A program made the position numbers and the translations under genes. DNA of 64,000 nt from Rhodocyclaceae bacterium. GTDB lineage: Bacteria > Pseudomonadota > Gammaproteobacteria > Burkholderiales > Rhodocyclaceae. Below the pieces are notes generated by a model that did no database searches, had not been told where the DNA came from, and saw only the letters and a program-made list of their open reading frames with translations. This document shows, in pieces, positions 1 through 12,575 of the stretch (position 1 is the first letter of the stretch; each line of letters starts with the position of its first letter). The stretch lies in contig JAUXXJ010000004.1 in NCBI GenBank assembly GCA_030681195.1, positions 186,001 to 250,000 of the forward strand, written 5' to 3'.

Positions 1-843
1 GTGCAGCAGGTGCGCCGAGGCCATCTTGACCTTGCCGAGCTGGTCGATTTGTTTGGGGTCGGAAGCCCGGCGCATGATCAGATCGGTCATGCCCATGATG
101 GCGTTCATCGGCGTGCGCAGTTCATGGCTCATGTTGGCCAGGAAGGTACTCTTGGCGCGGCTGGCGGCTTCGGCGGCTTCCTTGGCGGCGGCGAGCTCGT
201 CCGTGCGCTCCGCGACCAGTTTTTCGAGGTGATCGCGGTAGCGTTCGAGTTCGGCTTCCGTGCGTCGGCGGCGGTGTATCGCCCGCCACAAGGCCAGCAC
301 AATGCCCGTGGTGAAGATCAGCCCGCCCAAAAGCAACATGATGATGCTGCGGTCATGGGTTTCGATTTCGGCAGTGCGCTGCGCCACCAGTTCTTCCAGC
401 CGCTGCTGGTAGTGCCACATGCCCTGTTCAAGATTGCGCCCCGGCGTAATGTCGTGAATTACCGAGAGCAGCAGGCGGCGGCCGTCGAAAACGAAGGGGT
501 GGGAGTACACCTCGACAGTGCGGATATCCCCGCTGGCCAGCGCATGGCGGAAGATGAAATAGTTGCGCCCCGCGCGCTCGGCCTGGGCGCGCTCTTCGGC
601 CACTTGCGCGTCGGTGAGCGTATTGATCTGCTGGATGCGCAGGCGGCGCAGGGCATTGCGCTCATGACCATAAAAGCGCACGGCGGCCGGGTTGGCATCG
701 ACGATCTCACCCGAGGCGGGATCGATCAGCAGCATCTTCGCCCCGTGGTTCTCGAAGACGTGCTGAAAATCAGGCGCCTGCGCCGAGATCGGGAGCGACA
801 ACAGCGTCAGTGCCATTGCCGCCAGGATGCGCCAAAGTCTCAC
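1..843 (-). CDS. Membrane PAS sensor histidine kinase, 3' part outside window
   Basis: The minus strand is open from a GTG at 843 to the window edge (281 codons). A signal-like hydrophobic start (ending near ISAQA) is followed by a PAS domain (about residues 25-130), a membrane helix (about 167-188), a coiled coil, and a HisKA phospho-acceptor box with the motif [12 protein letters not shown] near residue 240. The ATP-binding domain, and any receiver, lie beyond the edge. The GTG starts 3 nt after the stop of the upstream chemoreceptor gene, so the two are probably co-transcribed. The start codon is an inference from the signal peptide position. The kinase assignment is firm; the ligand is unknown. 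Confidence 0.85.
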   Translation of the reverse strand, partial: MRLWRILAAMALTLLSLPISAQAPDFQHVFENHGAKMLLIDPASGEIVDANPAAVRFYGHERNALRRLRIQQINTLTDAQVAEERAQAERAGRNYFIFRHALASGDIRTVEVYSHPFVFDGRRLLLSVIHDITPGRNLEQGMWHYQQRLEELVAQRTAEIETHDRSIIMLLLGGLIFTTGIVLALWRAIHRRRRTEAELERYRDHLEKLVAERTDELAAAKEAAEAASRAKSTFLANMSHELRTPMNAIMGMTDLIMRRASDPKQIDQLGKVKMASAHLLH

Positions 844-846
844 GAC

Positions 847-2457
847 TTATTTCACCAGCCTGAACTGCGCAACCATGTTGCGCAAGGCGGAGGCGGACAA
901 GGCCAGCTCCTCGGCGCTGTGCAGCGCGCTCTGGGCCGACATGGTGTTCTGCTCGATGAGCGAGGACACCTGCTCCATATTCACCGCCACATCCTGGCTG
1001 GCGATGGCCTGCTCGCGCGAGGCCGAGGCGATTGTGTCGGCCATCGATGCCACTTCGTCGCTCGACTCGCGGATCTGTTCGAGTCCGGCCACGCTGGTAC
1101 GCATCAGCGCGATGCCCTGTTCGACCTCGCGTGCCGCCTGCTCCATCGAGGAGACCGCCTTTTGGGTAACGGACTGGAAATCGCCCACGGTGTTGTTGAT
1201 GTCGGTCGTCGATGTCGCCGTCCGTTCCGCCAGCTTCCTCACCTCGTCGGCAACCACCGCGAAACCGCGCCCCTGCTCGCCGGCCCGGGCCGCCTCGATG
1301 GCCGCATTGAGCGCCAGCAGGTTGGTCTGCTCGGCGATCTCGCGGATCGTGTTGGTAATCTGGCCGATCTTCTCGATGGCGCGGTTCAGATCACCGATGG
1401 TCGCGCTCGATGCCTGCACGGCGCCAACGACACGCGAGGTCGCCTCCATGCTGCTGTCCATGCTGCGCGTGCTTTCCGTCACCAGCTTCTTCGAGCGCGA
1501 GGCCGCGTTGGCTGTGCTATCAACGCTGGAAGCGACTTCGGCCACCGACTGGGTCAGTTCCTCGGTCGCTGCCGCCGTACCCTGCACGCGATCCTGCTGC
1601 TGGAGAGACTGATTGACCACCTGGCTCATGTCCCGCGACAGACGCTGGCTCTCCTCGTCGAGTGAGAGGGAAACCTGCCGCACCTCATCGAGGATCACCT
1701 TCAGATGCACCTGCATCGCCGCCAGCGCACACATGAGCTGGCCGGGCTCACCACGTCCCGAGGTGTCGATGTCGTCGGTGAGTATGCCTTCGGAAATCCG
1801 CTCGAAGTGATCGACAGCCTTGCGCATCGGCTTGACGATGCTGCCGGTCAGCAGGCCGCCCACCGTCATCAGCAGACCGCCAGCAAGGGTAAACACCGCG
1901 CCCAGCGTGCCGACCAGTCCGGCATCTCCGCTCACGAAGGCGACGCCTGTCAGGATCGCGAGCATGAGGGCCAACGCCCCCAGCACTGCCTGCATGCGCA
2001 TCTGGACGCCCAAGGCGCTGGCACCACCGGTTTTAGGCAGCTTGGCGCGGCCAGCATTGATCTGCTGATAAAGCGCCTCGGCCTGGCGCACGCCCTCCCG
2101 CGAAGGCTCCGAGCGTACCGACATGTAGCCGATGGTCTGGCCATCCTTGCGCAAGGGCACGACAAAGGCCTCGACCCAGTAATGGTCGCCCTCCTTGCAG
2201 CGGTTCTTGACAAAGCCGCGCCACGGACGCCCGGATTTGACCGTTTCCCACAAGTCCCCGAAGGCCGCTGGCGGCATGTCCGGGTGACGGACGATGTTGT
2301 GGCTCTTGCCGATCAACTCGTCCTTGGTGAATCCCGACAGCTCGATGAAGGCATCGTTGCAGTAGGTGATGATGCCTTTCAGATCGGTCTTCGAAACCAG
2401 ATATTTTCCGCGCGGGAATGGCGCTTCGCGCTGGGTGACGGGGCCGTTGTTTTTCAT
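847..2457 (-). CDS. PAS-containing methyl-accepting chemotaxis protein (Aer-like)
   Basis: The protein has 536 residues. An N-terminal PAS domain (about 20-130) of the Aer redox-sensing type is followed by two adjacent hydrophobic helices (about 165-215), a HAMP-like segment, and the cytoplasmic chemoreceptor signalling domain with the conserved hairpin [20 protein letters not shown]. Aer-type receptors have no periplasmic domain and report the energy or redox state to CheA/CheW. The start is ATG 2457 rather than 2496: AAAGGA lies about 8 nt upstream, and the encoded N-terminus matches the 34-residue relic ORF at 21017-21121. It follows an HDOD gene across a 95-nt gap. No bound cofactor can be proved from sequence alone. 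Confidence 0.92.
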   Translation of the reverse strand: MKNNGPVTQREAPFPRGKYLVSKTDLKGIITYCNDAFIELSGFTKDELIGKSHNIVRHPDMPPAAFGDLWETVKSGRPWRGFVKNRCKEGDHYWVEAFVVPLRKDGQTIGYMSVRSEPSREGVRQAEALYQQINAGRAKLPKTGGASALGVQMRMQAVLGALALMLAILTGVAFVSGDAGLVGTLGAVFTLAGGLLMTVGGLLTGSIVKPMRKAVDHFERISEGILTDDIDTSGRGEPGQLMCALAAMQVHLKVILDEVRQVSLSLDEESQRLSRDMSQVVNQSLQQQDRVQGTAAATEELTQSVAEVASSVDSTANAASRSKKLVTESTRSMDSSMEATSRVVGAVQASSATIGDLNRAIEKIGQITNTIREIAEQTNLLALNAAIEAARAGEQGRGFAVVADEVRKLAERTATSTTDINNTVGDFQSVTQKAVSSMEQAAREVEQGIALMRTSVAGLEQIRESSDEVASMADTIASASREQAIASQDVAVNMEQVSSLIEQNTMSAQSALHSAEELALSASALRNMVAQFRLVK

Positions 2458-2552
2458 GGTGAGGTCCTTTTTATAATGGCGGCAGAGAGGTCGCAAACGT
2501 TGCTTATGATCGGATTGAAGCGATACAGTGACAGTGGGCCGGGGTGCGGCAT

Positions 2553-3452
2553 TTACTCATCCTCATGCACCACGGTGCCCGAACCGGCCACCAGCGCAGG
2601 CAAATCATCGTCGCCGAGTCCCAGCAAGGCCAGGCAGGCCGCGCCGAGCTTTGGCCATTCCTGCGTGTGATTATGATCCTGATCCGTGTTTTGCTGGATC
2701 AGGTATTCCGCCAGTTGCGCCAGGGCGATCAGGCGTTGCGCGGCGGGCGAGATGCCTGGCGACGGCTTCGACAACAGGGCGGACAGCGCGTGGTGATAAC
2801 GGATGGCCTGATGGATATCCTCGGGCAACAGCCAGTTTTCCGCCAGTTCGGCACCGACGATGGCGTGGTTGATCGACAGGGCCGCGTCCTCCACGTCGGT
2901 AAATGGCAACAACGCTTCTTCATTGGCCTTGTGCAATATCCCGCGATATTCCGGAAAAGGAATCATCAGAACCGGGATGCCGCAATCGCGGAAAAGTCCA
3001 AAGGTATAGGCATCCTCCGCCCGGATGCCATGGCCTCTGGGCAATTGCTGGACCAGCCAGCCGGACACTCTGGCCGTACCTGCCGAGGCATCCCAGAAGC
3101 GTTCGAAGCTGGGCGCCCGCTTGAAAACCGCCTTCAGGGACAGGCCGGCAATGGTGCGCACGGTAACCTTGAGGCCAAGTACCAGCAAGGCTTCCTGCAC
3201 GGAACGCACTTTCTTGCTGAAACCGTAGTAAGGCGAGTTGGCCACCTTGATCAGGCTGGCGGAGAGCGCGACATCCGAGCCGATCAATTCGGCGAGATGA
3301 TTGAAGTCGGGGTCGCTGTTGGCCATTTCGCGGTTGATCTGGTCGAGAATCGCCGGACGCGGTGGAATGCCGATGTTACGAACCTCGATACCCATTCTGG
3401 ATTCGACATCGAGGGGGGCAACCGTCGGCGCGGATGCGGGGGCTTCAGTCAT
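2553..3452 (-). CDS. HDOD domain protein
   Basis: The 299-residue protein has an HDOD domain (about residues 20-215), a degenerate relative of HD phosphohydrolases used in bacterial signalling; it usually lacks a full metal site and acts through protein contacts. I chose ATG 3452 because AGGAG lies 8 nt upstream and the start overlaps the stop of the upstream REC-HD-GYP gene by 8 nt, which suggests translational coupling. A longer ORF from 3476 has no better ribosome site. The C-terminal 80 residues have no clear domain. Position directly after an HD-GYP gene and before a chemoreceptor gene suggests a role in the same c-di-GMP and taxis circuit, but no target can be named. Confidence 0.88.
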   Translation of the reverse strand: MTEAPASAPTVAPLDVESRMGIEVRNIGIPPRPAILDQINREMANSDPDFNHLAELIGSDVALSASLIKVANSPYYGFSKKVRSVQEALLVLGLKVTVRTIAGLSLKAVFKRAPSFERFWDASAGTARVSGWLVQQLPRGHGIRAEDAYTFGLFRDCGIPVLMIPFPEYRGILHKANEEALLPFTDVEDAALSINHAIVGAELAENWLLPEDIHQAIRYHHALSALLSKPSPGISPAAQRLIALAQLAEYLIQQNTDQDHNHTQEWPKLGAACLALLGLGDDDLPALVAGSGTVVHEDE

Positions 3453-4515
3453 GTAGCGGCTCCTGGTGCCGGTCACGGATTTTGATGATTTCCGGCAGGT
3501 TGTCGAGGAAGCACGCCACCACCAGCGGATCGAAATGGCTGCCGGCGTTGTCGCGCAGAAAAGCCTCGGCGGCGTCCACCGTCCAGGCTTTCTTGTAAGG
3601 ACGGGACGAGGTCAGCGCATCGAACACGTCGGCCACCGCGACGATGCAGCCGGATTGCGGAATCGCCTCACCCACCAGCCCGTGCGGATAGCCGCTGCCG
3701 TCCCATTTTTCGTGGTGGCTCAGCGCAATCTCGCGCGCCAGGCGCAGCAGGGCGGAATCGTCACCCGCGAGCAAATCGGCACCGATGGTGGCATGGGTCT
3801 TCATGATTTCCCATTCAGCCGGCTCAAATTTCCCCGGCTTGAGCAGGATGTGGTCGGGAATGCCGATCTTGCCGATATCGTGCATCGGGCTGGCATTCAG
3901 CATCAGCTCGGTATCGGCCTCGCTCCAACCGAGCTTGCGCGCCAGCAGGGCCGACATCTGGCTCATGCGGATGATGTGATAGCCGGTCTCGTTGTCGCGA
4001 TACTCCGCCGCGCGACCGAGGCGCTGCACCACCTGCAGGCGCGTCCGGTTGAGTTCCTCGGTGCGCAGGCGCACCATGTCTTCAAGCACATCCTTCTGCT
4101 GGTGCAGCATGCGGTGACCCAGTTGTGCATCGAGCAGGTTGCGCACCCGCATCAGCAACTCGGCGCGATCGAACGGCTTGCCGATGAAATCGCGCGCCCC
4201 GGCAGACAGTGCCTTGAGCAGATAGTCGCGGCCGTGCTGGGCGGTCAGGATGACGATGGGCGGCAGGCAAGGATCATTGAGTGCCTTGAGCTGCTCCATC
4301 ACCTGGTAGCCATCGAGGTGCGGCATGTTGATGTCGAGCAGGATCAGGTCGGGGCGCGCCTCCTGGTAACGGGCGAGCACCTCGCGCGGGTCCTGAATCA
4401 ACACGCGCTCCTGATAGCCCTGACTGGCCAGCATCTTGTCGAGCAGTTTCAGGTTGGCCGGCTCGTCATCGATGATGAGAATGCGGGCGTGATCGAGCAG
4501 ATCGTCGGTAGTCAT
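3445..4515 (-). CDS. Response regulator with HD-GYP domain (c-di-GMP phosphodiesterase)
   Basis: The protein has 356 residues. A receiver domain (about 8-125, phospho-acceptor Asp in LILLDINMP) is joined by a short helix to an HD-GYP domain (about 150-340). The metal-binding HD is visible in MHDIGKIGIPD, and the signature HHEKWDGSGYP is intact, so phosphodiesterase activity against c-di-GMP is expected as in RpfG-type regulators. The start overlaps the stop of the upstream CBS-PAS-GGDEF gene by 4 nt. A synthase and a hydrolase of c-di-GMP are therefore translated side by side. Its C-terminal tail resembles the relic ORF at 36523-36663. Confidence 0.93.
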   Translation of the reverse strand: MTTDDLLDHARILIIDDEPANLKLLDKMLASQGYQERVLIQDPREVLARYQEARPDLILLDINMPHLDGYQVMEQLKALNDPCLPPIVILTAQHGRDYLLKALSAGARDFIGKPFDRAELLMRVRNLLDAQLGHRMLHQQKDVLEDMVRLRTEELNRTRLQVVQRLGRAAEYRDNETGYHIIRMSQMSALLARKLGWSEADTELMLNASPMHDIGKIGIPDHILLKPGKFEPAEWEIMKTHATIGADLLAGDDSALLRLAREIALSHHEKWDGSGYPHGLVGEAIPQSGCIVAVADVFDALTSSRPYKKAWTVDAAEAFLRDNAGSHFDPLVVACFLDNLPEIIKIRDRHQEPLHD

Positions 4516-6617
4516 GTGTTCCCCTTATCGGAATAAAAGACAGCGCAGCCCTTGCCGGCTCGCTTCGCGGCGTAGAGCGCACTGTCGGCCTGATCGAACA
4601 AGCGTGCCGCTTCCGGCAGTTCGGCGGCATCGCCCGCCAGCCAGGTTGCGCCGATACTGCAGCCCACGCACACCTCCGCGCCGTCGATGGCGACCGGCCG
4701 GGCCACGGCGGCCAGCATGCGCTGCAGAATCTCCTCGCACGCCGGCCGGGTATCCAGTCCGGCCAGCAGGATCACAAATTCGTCGCCACCCAGGCGCGCC
4801 ACCGTGTCCTCCTCGCGCACCGTCGTCAGGATGCGCTCCGCAAGGGTTCTGAGCAAACGGTCGCCGGCGGCATGACCATAAGTATCGTTCACCGGCTTGA
4901 AGGCATCGAGGTCGAGCAGACACACCGCCAGCCCCTCGTGCCGCCGCCGGTGCTGCGCCAGGGCGACATTCAGGCGGTCATCGAGCAGGCGGCGATTCGG
5001 CAAGCCGGTCAACACGTCGTAATGCGCCAGCGTTTCCAGCCGGGATTCGCGTTCCTTCTGCGGCGTAATGTCGCTGAACAGGCCAACGAAATACATCGGC
5101 TCACCGTCGGCGCCGGGCACCGCACTGATGTTCAACAGTTCGGCATACACCTCACCCTCCTTGCGGCGATTCCAGACCTCGCCCTGCCAGTGTCCGGCGC
5201 TGTCGAGGGTGTGATTCATTGCGGTGTAAAAGTCCGCGTCCTGCAAACCGGAGCGCAAGATGGCCGGCGTCTTGCCAATCGCCTCGTCGCGGGAATAACC
5301 GGTAATCGCCGTAAAAGCGGCATTGACCTCGACGATGATCCGTTTCCTGTCGGTCACCATAATGCCCTCGCGTGCATGCTCGAAGACGCTGGCGGCCAAC
5401 CGCAGACGGTTCTGTGCTTCGATCTTGGCGGTCAGATCCTCCAGCGAGGCGACATAGTGGGTCACCCGGCCGCGATCATCCTTCACGGCGTTGATGGCCA
5501 GCCATTCCGGGTAGATTTCGCCGTTCTTGCGGCGGTTCCAGATTTCGCCGCACCAATGCCCGTTATCCAGCAGGGTCTGCCAGAGCGCGGCATAGAACGC
5601 CGGGGCGTGACGACCGCTTTTGAGAATGCTGGGGCGTTGCCCGACAAGCTCCGCAGGGCCGTAGCCGGTCATCGCGCAGAAGGCCGGATTGACGCGCAGG
5701 ATGCGCCCATCGGCAGCGCACAGCATCATCGGCGTGGTGCGCTCGAAAGCGATGGCGGCGATGCGCTGTTCCTCGTCGCGCTGGCGCAGCGCTGCCATCA
5801 GCTCGGCGGTGTAGTCGTGCTCGATCAGTTCGAGAATTTCATTCAGCGACAACAGCCCGATCAGTGCGCCGTTGCCGCCGGTCACCCCGAGGTGGCGAAT
5901 ATGGCTGTCGATCAGCATTTGCCTCGCTTCGAGCAGCGAATGGTCAGCGCCGATGGTCTGCAAGGGGTGGCTGGCCACGCTGCAGCTCGTGGCAAGGAGG
6001 TCGCGTGTGGCGATCATGCGCAGGACATCGCGCTCGGTCAGGATGCCCGGCGAGCAGTCCGGGCAGTCGACGATGGCCGCATCGCAGCCGCGCTCGGCCA
6101 TGCGGCGGGCCGCCTCGGCCAGCGGCAGTTCGCCCGGGATGGTGAGAAAGCCGCCCCCCAATACCTCGCCCACCGCGCGCAGCCGCAGAAACGGCCCGAC
6201 GCCATAGCGCAAGGTGAGATCGGTCCGACTGACGATCCCGCGCAGTCGACCGGCCGCATCGACGACGAGGAGATGCCGCAGGTGATGTTCTCGCATCAGA
6301 AGGATCGCCTCGCCGGCTTCGGTCTGTTCGCCGATGGTGCGTACCGGTGTGCTCATCGCACCACCGATGGGCTGATCCAGCCGCGTCGGGTCGGCCAGAT
6401 CAAGATGTGCCGCATCGTGCTCGGTCCAGATGCCTGCCGGTTCGCCATCGGCAGCCAGAATCACAATGGAGCCACAGCCGACGGCGCGCATGCGGGCGGC
6501 GGCTTCGACCAGCGGCACATCGGGCGCGCAGGTCAGCACGTCAGCTTGCATGAATTCGCCGACCAGCCGGTGCGTTAGGTGCGGTGGGGTGGGGGCGGTG
6601 CTTGGCATAGTACTCAT
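4512..6617 (-). CDS. CBS-PAS-PAS-GGDEF diguanylate cyclase
   Basis: The protein has 701 residues and no membrane segment. Two CBS pairs (about 18-130 and 150-265) precede two PAS domains (about 280-395 and 405-520) and a GGDEF domain (about 525-695). The active motif GGDEF is intact, and an I-site RxxD (REED) lies five residues before it, so product inhibition by c-di-GMP is likely. CBS pairs commonly bind adenine nucleotides, so energy status could control this cyclase; that is inference. ATG 6617 has AGGAGA upstream and overlaps the preceding kinase stop by 4 nt. An alternative ATG three codons downstream is possible. Confidence 0.93.
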   Translation of the reverse strand: MSTMPSTAPTPPHLTHRLVGEFMQADVLTCAPDVPLVEAAARMRAVGCGSIVILAADGEPAGIWTEHDAAHLDLADPTRLDQPIGGAMSTPVRTIGEQTEAGEAILLMREHHLRHLLVVDAAGRLRGIVSRTDLTLRYGVGPFLRLRAVGEVLGGGFLTIPGELPLAEAARRMAERGCDAAIVDCPDCSPGILTERDVLRMIATRDLLATSCSVASHPLQTIGADHSLLEARQMLIDSHIRHLGVTGGNGALIGLLSLNEILELIEHDYTAELMAALRQRDEEQRIAAIAFERTTPMMLCAADGRILRVNPAFCAMTGYGPAELVGQRPSILKSGRHAPAFYAALWQTLLDNGHWCGEIWNRRKNGEIYPEWLAINAVKDDRGRVTHYVASLEDLTAKIEAQNRLRLAASVFEHAREGIMVTDRKRIIVEVNAAFTAITGYSRDEAIGKTPAILRSGLQDADFYTAMNHTLDSAGHWQGEVWNRRKEGEVYAELLNISAVPGADGEPMYFVGLFSDITPQKERESRLETLAHYDVLTGLPNRRLLDDRLNVALAQHRRRHEGLAVCLLDLDAFKPVNDTYGHAAGDRLLRTLAERILTTVREEDTVARLGGDEFVILLAGLDTRPACEEILQRMLAAVARPVAIDGAEVCVGCSIGATWLAGDAAELPEAARLFDQADSALYAAKRAGKGCAVFYSDKGNT

Positions 6618-9186
6618 GACGGCTCTCCTGCAGTCAGGGTATCGAGGATTTGGTGCAGGCCGGCGATGTCGATGGGCTTGGTCAGGTAGTCGGCAAAGCC
6701 AGCCGACTTGCCGCGTTCGATGTCGCGCTTCATTGCATTGGCGGTAATGGCGACCACCGGGATGGTGGCGGTTTCCGGCCAGGCCTGGAGTTGCGCAATG
6801 GCGGCAAAGCCGTCCATGCCGGGGAGATTGATGTCGAGCAGGATCAGATCGGGCCGCTCGCGGCGGGCGATCTCAAGACCCAGTTCGGCATTCATGGCAT
6901 CAAGCAAGGCGAACGCAGGGCGAAGGCCGATGATCTTTTTCACCAGCTTCAAATTAGCCGGGTTGTCTTCGATGTAGAGCACACTGTGCTGCGCTTTGCC
7001 GGATACCTGAGCTGCAGGGGCCGTCCCACCAGCGCCGACTTTTTGCGGTGGTGTGTCGGGCAGGTTCGGTAGCGTTGCGGTCGGTAGCGCAAACCAGAAG
7101 GTGCTGCCGACGCCTTCCTCACTGTCCACCCCGATTTCGCCGCCCATTGCTTCAACCAGCCGTTTCACCAGCGCCAGGCCGATGCCGGTGCCTTCGATGC
7201 CGTCGTAGGAAGACTCCAGCCGCTCGAAGGGCTTGAACAGGCGCTCACGCTTCTCCGGCGCAATCCCACGCCCGGTGTCGCGCACCTCAACGCGCATTTG
7301 CTCGCCAGTCGCCACAGCAGTGACATGAATCTGCCCGCCGTCGCGGTTGTACTTGATGGCGTTGGACAGCAGGTTGAGCAGCACCTGCTTGACGCGGGTG
7401 GTGTCGCCCTGCAGCGCTTGTGCAGCGGTGAGGCTCGTGGCAATCGTGATGCGGCGCGCTTCGGCCAGCGGCTGCACCTGGGCGATGCAATCCTCGGTGA
7501 GCGGAGCGAGGGGCAGCGGTTCGAGGCTCAGTTCAATACGGCCGCTTTCGATGCGCGCCAGATCAAGCACCTCATTCACCTGCACCAGCAGATGCTGCCC
7601 GGCCTTCAATATTTCCTGCACGTTGTCGGCCTGCTGTTCCGTCAGCGGCGTCTTGCCCGGCAGGACGAGCATCTGGGCGAAGCCGATGATGGCATTGAGT
7701 GGCGTGCGCAGCTCGTGACTCATGCGCGAGAGAAATTCGCTCTTGGCGGCATTGGCGGCTTCGGCCTCGTCACGCGCAGCAATCAACTCGGTCTCGCCAC
7801 GCTTGCGCGCTGTAATGTCATGGACGAAGGCAAAGAGCAGGCGCTGCTCGCCGAGCAGGGCCAGGGTGGCGTTGACCTCGACGTCGACCAGGCGGCCATC
7901 CTTGTGGCGATGGCGGGTATCGAAACGGTCGTGACCCTGTTCAATCAAAAGGCCGATATGGCGCGCAACTTCTTCGGGATTTTCGATCGCTTCGATTTCC
8001 GGAATGCGCAGCACAAGCAGTTCGTCGCGACCATAGCCGAGCATGGCGCAGTAGGTTGCGTTGCAATCCTGAATGCGGCCGTTCAGGTCGGCGACGAAAA
8101 AGCCGTCCATGGCCGCATTGACGATCAATGCATTACGCTGGTTTTGCTCCTCCAGCGCGGCCGTGCGTTCCGCGACGCGCTGCTCCAGTTCGGCATGCGA
8201 GCGGGTCAGAGCGAACTCAGCCTGCCGACGCAGGCGATTGTCCGCCTGCAACTGCACGGCCTGGCGCTGCAGGCGCAAATAGAGCATGGCCAGCAACAGG
8301 CCGCCCGCCAACAACAGTGCGCTCATCAGGGCAGCCAAGCGTCGGTCCTTGCTGCGCTCCGCCAGCAGTGGTGTGAGCAGTGCCTCCTCGTCCAGACCGA
8401 CGACACTGATCAGCCCGAGGTCGGGCAGGTGCCGCCACGCGAAAATGCGCCCCACATTGTCGACCCTGCCAGGCTGATAGAAATTCCCCTGTTCCGGCGC
8501 TTCGGCAGCCAGGAAGGGGCGATCAGCGGGAACGGCCTTGCCCATGGCCATGGGGTTGTCGAGGCTGCGCGCCAGAAAACTGCCGTCGCCCTGCAGTAGC
8601 GCGATCACATCCCGGTCGTCCAACTTGAGCTGCCCCAGCAAGGCGGCCATGGCATCCGCCCGCACAAGCATGTTGATGGTGCCGGCAAAGCGCCCTTTGT
8701 CGAGCAACGGACGGTTGACGATGAACATCCACTCCGGGGTCATGCGCGCCTGCACCACCTTGCCGATGAGCAGGTGGTCGGCGCCCGCTTGCTGGCGTTT
8801 GAAATGTTCGAGGTCGCCAACATAAGTGCGCGGATCACCCTCCTCCGTGGAGTACACGGTATGGCCTCCGGCATCCACGATGGAAAGCTGCATGACCAAA
8901 CCTTCGGGCAGGGCGGCGAGCACGGTTTTGGCAATTGATGGCACTTCGGTCGGATTGCGCAGCCAGGCGACGCGCACTTGTTGCAGGCCGAGGTCAATGG
9001 TGCCGAACAGGATTCTGCTTTGGCCGGCCATGGCATCGGCCAGTTGCGCGGCCCGCAAGGTGCCGGCATCCCTTGCCTGCGTTACGCTGGAATCATGGGT
9101 TACTTCGATCTGCCACCAAAGGGAACCCATACTGATCAGCGTCAGCAGCAGAACCAGCGCGGGCAGCCGCATGGTACGGATATACA

Positions 9187-9190
<4 letters not shown>
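6614..9190 (-). CDS. Hybrid sensor histidine kinase (CACHE-like, PAS, HisKA, HATPase, REC)
   Basis: The 858-residue protein has an N-terminal membrane helix, a periplasmic CACHE-like sensor region (about 30-280), a second helix (about 286-305), a PAS domain (about 350-460), HisKA with [12 protein letters not shown] (about 485-550), HATPase (about 595-705) and a C-terminal receiver (about 740-855, Asp in LILLDINLP). Residues 716-723 are KVGAGGTA, encoded by a copy of the interspersed element, in the linker between HATPase and receiver. The kinase core is almost identical to that of the next gene upstream, while the sensor halves are unrelated. The start overlaps the upstream stop (ATGA). Confidence 0.93.
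7020..7043 (+). repeat. Interspersed coding element, short type, copy 1
   Basis: A 24-nt copy consisting of the two arms only, with one mismatch in the left arm (CCCACC for CCCGCC). Read on the minus strand it encodes KVGAGGTA in frame within a hybrid kinase, in the linker between HATPase and receiver domains. Confidence 0.85.
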
Positions 9191-11672
<2,482 letters not shown>

Positions 11673-11673
<1 letters not shown>

Positions 11674-12575
11674 CAGGGCTGCTCCACCGGACGCACTTCT
11701 TTCTCGAATCGGGCGATGTAGTCGCGCACGCGCTCATAGCTGGCGTCGTTCGCCGCATGAAAGCGTGCGGTTTCCATACCGGTCAGGATGGCCTGCCCCT
11801 GCGGTGTCTGGGCCAGGTCCAGCAGGGCCTGGCGAATGGTCTCGCGCACGGCTTCCGGCACATCGTCGCGCGCCATGACCGAATTGTTCATCAGCGGCGG
11901 GGTTTCCCAGATCAACTGAAGTTGCGCGGCCTCGGCCGGATGGTCACGCTGGAACAGGCGCCACGGCGGCGGCCAGGTCGCCGCAGCGGCCGATTTGCCG
12001 ATATAGGCATTCATGATCGAGGATTCCTGCGAGCCGACGTAGATATTCTCGATATCGCGCGTGACATTGACGCCCTGCGCGTGCAGGTAGTACTGGGGCA
12101 TGATGGCGGCGGCCAGTGCGGTCGGCGAGGGATAGCTGACCACTTTGCCCTTGAGATCGGCGGGCTGCTTGATACCGCTGTCCTTGCGCACGATGAAGAC
12201 CCCTTTGAAGTCCTCGGCGTCCCCCGCCATGGCGATGACCTGGTAGCCGACTTTCTGCGCCTGCAGCGTTTGCCAGGGATTGGGCAACAGGAAGGCCGGC
12301 GCACGGGCACGGAATTTCACTTCGTAGGCCTGGTAATCGCGCGAGGCTTCCAGTTCCAGGCGTGCCCCCTGCAACTGCCGGTTGAGGTGGTCGATCAAGG
12401 GCTGGTAGACCTGGGTGAGCTTCTCCGGATTGTGCAGGGGGTGCACGGCGAAGCGATAGACGGTTTCCGCCGCTGCGGGCGGGGCCGCGCTGTATTGCAG
12501 CGGCTTGTCCTCGGTTTTCTGGCCACAGCCGGCGAGAATCAGGGTGCATAGCATCAGTATGGGGTGGCGCATCAT
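11673..12575 (-). CDS. PhnD-like periplasmic substrate-binding lipoprotein
   Basis: The 300-residue protein starts with a lipoprotein signal whose lipobox is LAGC (cleavage before Cys about 17). The rest has the fold pattern of phosphate/phosphite/phosphonate-type binding proteins (PhnD family, about 40-295). No permease or ATPase gene is nearby. It lies between two hybrid kinase genes and overlaps both (4 nt upstream, 1 nt downstream), so a role as a sensory co-receptor rather than in transport is likely. The true ligand is unknown; the family also includes proteins annotated for other oxyanions. Start: first of two adjacent ATG codons, ATG 12575. Confidence 0.85.

Noticed and set aside
1..1665. 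A 554-codon open frame on the plus strand
   Set aside because: It lies antisense to the sensor kinase and chemoreceptor genes, which have clear domains; long antisense frames are expected in GC-rich DNA.
3466..4536. Plus-strand open frame of 356 codons, and many similar ones opposite other genes
   Set aside because: Exact mirror of the REC-HD-GYP gene with no domain of its own.
12241..12270. Sequence GCCGACTTTCTGCG in the PhnD-like gene, similar to the element right arm
   Set aside because: There is no left arm, and KVGYQVIAM fits the protein family, so it is chance similarity.
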